Source: Paracamarosporium sp. OC-R06-R3
Taxonomy: Eukaryota > Ascomycota > Dothideomycetes > Pleosporales > Didymosphaeriaceae
Reading direction: 5' to 3'
DNA length: 17,308 nt
NCBI GenBank assembly: GCA_019828545.1
Contig: JACVRA010000249.1
Span: 4,078-21,385, forward strand
The position numbers and the translations under genes are program-made. This document shows positions 11,400 through 17,308 of this stretch, one piece after another (the stretch's first letter is position 1; each line of letters starts with the position of its first letter). Under the pieces are notes generated by a model. That model did no database searches, was not told where the DNA came from, and saw only the letters and a list, made by a program, of their open reading frames with translations.

Positions 11400-12570
11400 T
11401 ACCTCTATACGTTATAAAGACCCTCTAAAGAGGTAATCTAAAAAAAGGTATTTAATACTTTAATAAGTATATAGAATTAATTAATCTTTATTATATATAT
11501 AATTAACTTAATTTAGTTTAATTACTATATATAGTCTTTTTCCTATATATGTCTTAGGGTTACTAAAGCTGGCTATAGTATTAAACTATTATATAGTAGT
11601 ATTCTATAGCCCTATTTTAACTTTTATTTTATAGCCTTTATAAATATACCTATTAGTTGTAATATAACCCCGTCTTATAAATATTAAATCCTATAATTAA
11701 ACTTAATATAGCCACCTTTATTATCTTAAATAAATATATTATCTTATTTAATATTTAATTTTTAATTTAACTATACCCTATTTTCTTTTACCTAGTAAGC
11801 CAACTATAGCTTAACTAAAGGGTTAATAAGAATAAGTACCTTAGTTATGTTAAAAAAGTTTAAAATTAAGATAGATATATATATTATATTTTCCTTTACT
11901 AAGGCTTTTAGTATAGTAATACGTTTAATACTTAATATTTAACTTTAGCTCTACTTAATAAGGTCTAGTTTAAAGGAATACTTAGTTACTTTAGTTTAAA
12001 AAGTATAGTAGTACTCTAGGTAGATATAAAAAACATTAATAGTAAAGTTAAATAAGTAGGTATAAAGAGGGATACCGTTTTAATATAGCTATATTATAAA
12101 GCCCTACTTATAAATCTATATAACTATAACCCTATAAGCCTTATAGTTAACGGAGAGTAATACTATCTTAAATTTAATAGAGTTTAAATAGTTATATTAA
12201 AATTTAATAGTAAGGTTTAATTTAATATAGTAAGACTTTTAATAGCCTACTTTAAAGGGTATAAGTACTAATATTAACCCCTCTAGTAGTACTTAACGCT
12301 ATATTATACTTTATAACTTAAAAGCTAGTAAAGAAAAGTAAGTAAAGGAGGGTATAATAAAAGCTATAATATTTATACCAGCTACTTTAAACTAGTAATA
12401 AGGTATAAAATAAGTACTAGTAATAGTTAGCTATATATAATATACCTACTTATACCTACTACTTAAAGTACCTTTATAAAGTATCTATAGATTTAAAAAG
12501 TCTTTATAATATAATATTTACGTTATATTATAAGCGTTGTTATACTGTACTATAGAGGCTTAAATAAATA
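11400..12570 (-). pseudogene. Candidate RIP-degraded reading frame, family not recognised
   Basis: The minus-strand frame gives about 390 codons with protein-like content. Examples are KFKIVLLSVNYKAYRVIVI near 12,170-12,115, NGIPLYTYLFNFTINVFYIY near 12,085-12,030 and DNKGGYIKFNYRI near 11,735-11,690. TAA/TAG occur at about 8 per 100 codons. One plus-strand frame over the same region is comparably readable (for example LKFNRV and NIVRLLIAYFKGYKY around 12,170-12,260), so the strand is ambiguous. I could not assign either version to a transposase, reverse transcriptase or host family. Confidence 0.3.
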
Positions 12571-12653
12571 AATAAGATACAGGGTTTAAGTATTATTATT
12601 TAAAAAAAAGGGATAGGTAATTACCTAATATATATAACGTACCTAACGCCAAG

Positions 12654-12815
12654 AGCCTACTATATATTAGATTACGGTGGTATAGAAACCTACTTATTAA
12701 ATAGATAATAATATAGTAGCCTATATATTAAATAGATAATAGTATAGGAGCCTATATATTAGATAGTAGTATAAAAGCCTATATATTAGACAGTAGCATA
12801 GAAATCTTATATATA
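12654..12815. repeat. Degenerate minisatellite, 27-31-bp units
   Basis: Units starting AGCCTATATATTA recur in tandem at 12718-12748, 12749-12775 and 12776-12803. More diverged units lie upstream (12654-12717), and a partial one follows at 12804. Differences are mainly transitions and small length changes. The 12776 unit keeps CAG and GCA where its neighbours have TAG and GTA, so it records a less mutated state. Confidence 0.75.
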
Positions 12816-12842
12816 AAAAAAAATAAAAAAATAAAAAAAAAA
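12816..12842 (+). repeat. A-rich tract following the minisatellite
   Basis: A run of A broken only by single T bases follows directly on the minisatellite. It could be the tail of a retroposed element on the plus strand, but no associated reverse transcriptase was recognised. A-runs also arise easily in RIP-mutated DNA. Confidence 0.4.
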
Positions 12843-13281
12843 TAGTAGGATTAGGGGTAGGGTAACTTATTATAAGTATAAATACTATATAGCCTTAAAT
12901 ATATTATTATAATAAGTTTTATCTTTACTATAGTTATTATAGATTACTACCCTTATTAATTAATAATAATAAAATCTTTTTTTATATTATTATAGAAGTA
13001 GACTACTGTATAGGCTAATAGTAGTAGTAACCTAATAAAGTATAACTAAGTATATTACTTATAATAAGGTATAATATAAGGCGTATAAAAAATATTATAA
13101 AGTATTATATAACATAGGACATTACTATACCGTTAAAGGATAAATAGAGGTAGAGGAATAAAGTAAGTAAAATAATAGCTAAAGTATTAAACCTAATTAT
13201 TACTTTTTTATACTATTTTTTATTCTAATTTAAATCTTGTCTTTATACCTATATTATACTATATAATTATAGACTACTCTA

Positions 13282-13298
13282 TACTTTAGTATAAAGTA
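13282..13298. repeat. Short inverted repeat
   Basis: TACTTT at 13282-13287 and AAAGTA at 13293-13298 form a perfect 6-bp stem around a 5-base loop. Confidence 0.4.
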
Positions 13299-13348
13299 GT
13301 AATATTTAATATACTAGTAATTTAAAGAGTCTTTATTTTATTTTTACT

Positions 13349-13370
13349 ATAGAGTAATCTACTACTCTAT
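13349..13370. repeat. Short inverted repeat, 8-bp arms
   Basis: ATAGAGTA at 13349-13356 is the exact reverse complement of TACTCTAT at 13363-13370, with a 6-base loop between them. Confidence 0.5.
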
Positions 13371-13560
13371 ATTTATATAAATTTACAATCCTCTTACACC
13401 CCTATACTATACTAAGGCTTACTTTAATGTAGTTGCCGTATATTTTAGTAATATAGTTTAAATAAGTAGACTATTCTTGGCATTCCTTTATATAGTAGCC
13501 TATATAGTAAGCCTATAACTAAACTATACTATTTTATTTTCTAGACTAGAGTTTAAGTAG

Positions 13561-14100
13561 CCTATATAAGAGAATTATACTATTAGGGCTATTTTAGATA
13601 AAAAGGTAAATACTTTAGTATAGGAAATAAGTAGTTAATTAAAAGGCTAATATAAAGCTAAATAGAGTAAAACGCTTCTAAACTTAGTTATTATTAGGCT
13701 CCCCTAGGGCACTCCTCTTAAGTTAAATAAGGTAGAGGTAGTAGGTATAATTAAGAAAATATAAACTCTTTTTAAAATAAATACTATATATATCTTATAA
13801 GTTAAAGGCTAAATAGCTACGGCGTATTAATTACTCTATAGAAAAACTCTAGTTTTATAGTTATACTCTTAATTAATTTTAGCGTACGTGAGCTTTATCT
13901 CGTAGACTACTAAATAAGTATATAGAATTTATTGTAGTATAAATATCTATACCTTTTCCTAGGATATAAACGACGGTATTATACTCTACGTACTAGATAT
14001 AACTAAGAAAATTAGTACGTTATCTTAGAGAAAGACGAGTATAGCTAATAGTTAATATAATAGAACACAAGGGCGTTAATAATTACCTACTTAAAAAGCT
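13561..14100 (+). pseudogene. Weak candidate RIP-degraded reading frame
   Basis: In the plus-strand frame that includes ATT at 13582, the translation has protein-like patches. These are KTLLNLVIIRLP, GTPLKLNKVEVVGIIKKI (about 13,700-13,770), LAYVSFIS (about 13,880) and DINDGIILYVLDITKKIS (about 13,965-14,020). TAA/TAG codons occur about once in ten. No family was recognised. The boundaries are where the protein-like character fades, not real start or stop sites. Confidence 0.3.
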
Positions 14101-14512
14101 AGGCTAAATTAAGGTTATTTAAGGTAACTAAGATAGTCTATATAATAGTAAGGTTATACTTTAGGATTAAAAAGTACTACTAACGTAAAAGAGGGAGCTA
14201 ATATTATTATAGTTTAATATAAAAGAATTTATTAACTCTATATTTTATAGCTATAATAAAATCTAGTTTAAACACTACACTTTTATTATTATAAAGTAGT
14301 AGAAATAACTTAATTAATTTTTATCTTCTTCTTTATAACTTCTTCCTATCTATACTTACTTATAGTAATAGTAGGGGATTATTTATAGTAGGAATAAGTT
14401 TTTTAATAAAATAGTAAGGAGCTAATTACTTTAAGATATTAGTAATACCTTAACTAATAAATACTATTACCTATAAATAGGACTTTATGCTTTAGTTTTA
14501 CTCCCTTTATAA
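14101..14512. other. AT-rich region, no gene recognised
   Basis: RIP-like composition continues, and I saw no coding signal or repeat strong enough to report. It leads into the repeat-rich block that starts at 14,513. Confidence 0.4.
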
Positions 14513-14850
14513 CACTAATACTACTATAGATTATAAGGATAGGCCTTAATAAGGGTAAAAGTATAGAATTAACTAATCTAGAAGTAAATAAATAGCTAAA
14601 GTAGTATAAATAGATATAATATAATACTTTTCTTAGTTAACTTAAAGCTATATTATTAAGGTAGTATAGAACGTAGCCAAACGCTCTTTTAGCCAGTTTA
14701 AAGTCTAATTATAAAAGTAGTATAAATAGGTATAATACTACTCTTAAGTTTAAATAAGCCCTTATAAGAAACTTAAGACCTTTAAATCTACTATATTAAT
14801 ACTATTATAAATAATAAGGATGGGCTTTAATAAGGGTAAAGATATAAAAT
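14513..14850. repeat. Interspersed direct repeats (two families)
   Basis: A segment of about 57 bp at 14513-14569 recurs at 14795-14850, sharing the core AATAAGGGTAAA with transitions elsewhere. A second segment of about 31 bp beginning AGTAGTATAAATAG lies at 14600-14631 and 14716-14745. The order is therefore P, Q, Q', P', which suggests nested or rearranged duplication. Confidence 0.6.
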
Positions 14851-14917
14851 CCTCTTTTAATCCTTAAGTACGTAGTAGCTATAATCTTAAAATGCAATCT
14901 AACTACGCTTTTTAATT

Positions 14918-14953
14918 AGTATAAAGCCTAATTATTAATATAGTATAAAGCCT
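14918..14953. repeat. 12-bp direct repeat at 24-bp spacing
   Basis: AGTATAAAGCCT occurs at 14918-14929 and 14942-14953. The surrounding bases (TACGCTT... then TCTAATTA-like words) also resemble sequence at about 14,680-14,712, so this belongs to the same repeat-rich block. Confidence 0.5.
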
Positions 14954-14967
14954 AGCTAGGCCAAGAT

Positions 14968-15007
14968 ACTAATTAACCTAATATTAAATTTTAATAATAG
15001 GCCTAAG
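14968..15007. repeat. Detached copy of the 42-bp minisatellite unit
   Basis: This segment matches the unit of the array at 15115-15307 over about 39 bases, with AATTAACCTAAT and AATAGGCCTAA in register. A short partial unit follows at 15007-15018. It lies about 107 bp left of the main array. Confidence 0.7.
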
Positions 15008-15114
15008 CTAATTAATCCTTTCCCTTTAATTTCTAAACCCTCTTTTATCTTTATTACTTATAATTAGTATAAATAATTTACTTAATTATATATAATAGAA
15101 AGCTTTATTAAGGC

Positions 15115-15307
15115 GCTAATTAACCTAATACTAAATTCTAGTAATAAACTTAAGGTACTAATTAACCTAATACTAGATTTTAATAATAGGCCTAAGGTGC
15201 CAATTAACCTAATACTAGATTCTAGTAATAGGCCTAAAGTGCTAATTAACCTAATACTAAATTCTAATAATAGGCCTAAGGTGCTAATTAACTTAATACT
15301 AGATTCC
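15115..15307. repeat. 42-bp tandem array, four full copies plus a partial
   Basis: Full copies lie at 15115-15156, 15157-15198, 15199-15240 and 15241-15282, with a partial copy at 15283-15307. All four full units are exactly 42 bp, beginning G/A-C-T/C-AATTAACCTAATACTA. Differences between copies are nearly all transitions. Because 42 is a multiple of three, one minus-strand frame runs through the whole array without a stop and gives a leucine- and serine-rich 14-residue repeat. The same unit is full of TAA/TAG on the plus strand. Confidence 0.9.
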
Positions 15308-16042
15308 CTTTAATCTTTAATACCTCTACTTAATTTAGCCTAGCCTTTTTAGTATATAACCTACTATAAAGTATTTATAGCTAAAAGGCGTTTACTTCTT
15401 AAAGGATAGTAGCATCTTAACAGCCTATAGATAAACTAAGAGTATAAAAAAAAAAGAATTAAATTTAATATAAGATAGACTACTTTTACTAAATAGGCCC
15501 TATACTATAACTAAATAACCTAGTTAAGGTATAGAACTAAGATAAACTTAAAATTTAAACTTAAAATTTCTAGAATTCTTTTATATTTTTTATAAGACAT
15601 TTTATTCCTTACTATATTAATAATTTACCTTTTTAAGAGTTATATAAACTTTAGTAAATATATAGTATAAAGACTAAAGTAGTATAGTAGTCTATTAAAA
15701 ATCTTTCTAGTTTTAGTAATTATATAGAGGGGTATAAAAGAATAAACTACTAAATTTAGTAATATAAATAGAATAAAATTACTTAGCTACTTATTTACTT
15801 CTTAATAAGGTATAGACTATTAGCTTAGCTTATAAAATAAAGAAGATAAAATAAAGAATAGCCTTTTAGAAATATTACTTAAGTAGAAATCTTTATATTT
15901 ATAATAATAAAATAAGTTATTTAAAAGTAAAAAGAATTCTCTACCTAATTAAATACTATTTATTTTTTAAGCTATATATACTAGTAGGATAGGTATTATT
16001 TTCTAATTATTAATAAAATAAGTTATCTTTTCTTTATATTTA
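15308..16042. other. AT-rich region, no gene recognised
   Basis: No coding sequence was recognised. CpA and TpG are nearly absent. The only small structure is a 13-bp tandem duplication at 15544-15569. Confidence 0.4.
15544..15569. repeat. 13-bp perfect tandem duplication
   Basis: AAACTTAAAATTT occurs twice, back to back, at 15544-15556 and 15557-15569. Confidence 0.65.
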
Positions 16043-16202
16043 TTTTTTTATTTTTTTATTATTATATAATTATTACGTAAAGAGGGTAATTAATAGAGAT
16101 AAAAGGTAGGCCTTTTACGTATTATAAAAAAATAAAATAAAAGAGAAGAAAAGAGAGGGTAGATAATAGACCCTTTAAGTATTACTTAAAAAAAATAAAA
16201 AA
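16043..16202. repeat. Imperfect inverted and direct repeats at a strand-composition switch
   Basis: T-rich sequence ending TATTACGTAAAGAGG (about 16043-16086) is an imperfect reverse complement of the A-rich segment beginning CCTTTTACGTATTA at 16111. That right arm (16108-16142) is itself directly repeated, diverged, at 16168-16202. The plus strand switches from T-rich to A-rich across this feature. Confidence 0.45.
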
Positions 16203-17062
16203 AAGTAAAAAATTCTAATTAGAAGATAATAAAATAAATATAACTAAAATAAAAAAAGAAAAGAAGAAAGAAGTAAAAGATAAACTTATTTATAATAAAA
16301 AAAAAATAATAAGTTAAAAAATAATATAAAAAAGAAAAGAATTAAAATAAAAAAGTAATACTAGAAAACTAATAATAAAAAAAAAAGTATAAATAGTCTA
16401 GTATATAATAGATTATAGTAGTAAAATATATAGAAATATTAATTTTTTAAGTAAGTAAATAGTATTTATCTAAAAATTATAAAAGTAAATTCTATATAAA
16501 GTATTATAGTATAAAAATAAAATAATAGTTAAAAATATAATAAAAAAAAGTATAAAAAACTAGTAAAGAGTAAAAATAGTAAGTAGAAAAAAAAAAAAAA
16601 AAATTAATAATAAATAGAGAAAAAGAGAAATAATTAATAGTAAGTAAAAAAAAAAAAAAAATAAATAGTTAATAAAAAAAAAGAAGTTTTAAATAAGAAA
16701 ATTAAAAAAGTATATAATATAAAATAGAAAGAAAAGAGGTATAAATAAAAAAGAAAAAAGAAGAAATAAAATAAGAAAATAAAAAAAAGAACTAAAAAAA
16801 GGTTATAATAAAAATAAATTAAATATATATAATATTAAAGATAAATAAAATTAAAGAAAAAAATTTATAAAAAGTAAAGTAGAATAAATAAGAAAAAAGT
16901 AAAAATAAAAATAAAATATTTTTAAGTAGAAATATAAATATATAAAAAAAAAAGGAATAAAAATAATAAAGAAAGTAGAAAAGCTAAAAATATTATTAAT
17001 AATAAATATAAAAAAATATAAATAGTAAAATAAAAGGAAAAAAGTAATAAAAAGAAATTAAA
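16203..17062. other. C-depleted, A/G-rich block
   Basis: The plus strand here is almost entirely A with some G and T and very little C. I count no CpA and no TpG in 16201-16320. No gene is recognisable. It may be a purine-rich, low-complexity sequence whose remaining G bases were largely converted to A by mutation of the complementary strand, as the neighbouring 18-bp array directly shows. Confidence 0.5.
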
Positions 17063-17242
17063 AAATTAAGAAAATCTAAAGAATAAAGAAAATCTAAAAA
17101 ATTAAAAAAATCTAAAAAACTAAGAGGGTTTAGGAAACTAAAAGGGTCTAGGAAACTAAAAGGGTTTAGAAAACTAAAAGAGTCTAGAAAACTAAGAGGG
17201 TCTAGGAAACTAAGAGGGTCTAGGAAACTAAGAGGATTAAGA
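17063..17242. repeat. 18-bp tandem array with a mutation gradient
   Basis: Ten consecutive 18-bp units run from 17063 to 17242, the last only partly matching. Right-hand units (17189-17206 and 17207-17224) read AAACTAAGAGGGTCTAGG. The three left-most (17063-17116) have AAA in place of GGG and AA in place of the final GG. In the units I compared, nearly all differences are G-to-A or C-to-T transitions. The array is progressively less altered toward the GC-rich right end. Confidence 0.9.
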
Positions 17243-17308
17243 GGAATACTAAAGTAGAAGAGAGGGAAACGCTAGGACGGCACAGAAGCGCGGGGCGGGG
17301 CTGTGGAA
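17243..17308. other. GC-rich, unmutated flank
   Basis: Composition changes abruptly. The last ~45 bases are GC-rich, keep CpA and TpG (GCACAG, CTGTGG), and include two GGGG runs near 17292-17300. This looks like ordinary, non-RIP genome sequence beginning at the window's right edge. It is too short to show a gene. Confidence 0.7.

Larger units (their letters stand above)
12843..13560. other. AT-rich region with short hairpins, no gene recognised
   Basis: I found no convincing coding sequence. Two small inverted repeats are present (13282-13298 and 13349-13370). Variants of a word close to AGACTACTCTATA occur near 13,010, 13,270 and 13,357, sometimes within these hairpins. CpA and TpG are scarce but not absent (for example 13,385-13,435). 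Confidence 0.4.

Noticed and set aside
12716..12842. The A-rich tract as the proven tail of a LINE
   Set aside because: I found no reverse transcriptase or endonuclease motif upstream in any frame I read, so the LINE call is not supported and is kept only as a possibility.
12848..12862. Telomere-like GATTAGGGGTAGGGT
   Set aside because: There is only one imperfect occurrence and no tandem TTAGGG array, so there is no support for a telomere.
15115..15307. Regular direct repeats considered as a CRISPR array
   Set aside because: Units abut with no unique spacers, and the composition is fungal RIP-type. It is a minisatellite.

Overview
This window looks like a piece of a heavily degraded, AT-rich compartment of a filamentous ascomycete (Pezizomycotina) genome. 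The main evidence is base context. CpA and TpG are almost absent over most of the 17.3 kb, TpA is hugely over-represented, and CpG, CpC and GpG are kept. That is the classic footprint of repeat-induced point mutation (RIP, CpA to TpA on both strands). Stop codons are almost all TAA or TAG, as expected when CAA, CAG and TGG codons are converted. No long intact reading frame survives, so every gene here is a relic. No tRNA, rRNA, CRISPR array, functional promoter or intact transposon could be supported.

Layout: 1-480 is AT-rich DNA with a short direct repeat. About 480-4511 (+) is the best-supported gene: a relic of about 1,340 codons in one uninterrupted frame, with many stops but no frameshift. 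It resembles large uncharacterised, multi-copy ascomycete proteins. 4512-5820 has no clear gene but holds a duplicated segment of about 105 bp. About 5823-7901 (+) and about 8366-9196 (-) are two further candidate relics without a recognised family. 9200-10240 is a less mutated island that retains CpA, TpG and CpG. About 10,070-12,570 may hold a decayed minus-strand frame, but strand choice there is uncertain.

12.65-12.84 kb is a degenerate minisatellite followed by an A-rich tract. 13,560-14,100 (+) is another weak candidate relic. 14.5-15.3 kb is dense in repeats, including a 42-bp tandem array. From about 16.1 kb the plus strand becomes nearly C-free and A/G-rich, ending in an 18-bp tandem array. 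Array copies change from G-rich to A-rich going leftwards, away from the GC-rich last 60 bases. This is the visible edge of the mutated domain.

The pieces do not form a working system. They are best read as duplicated genes and mobile or repeated sequence silenced by RIP. The biology of most interest is the mutation landscape itself (its edge, a protected island and a strand-asymmetric block) and the identity of the large relic at 480-4511.
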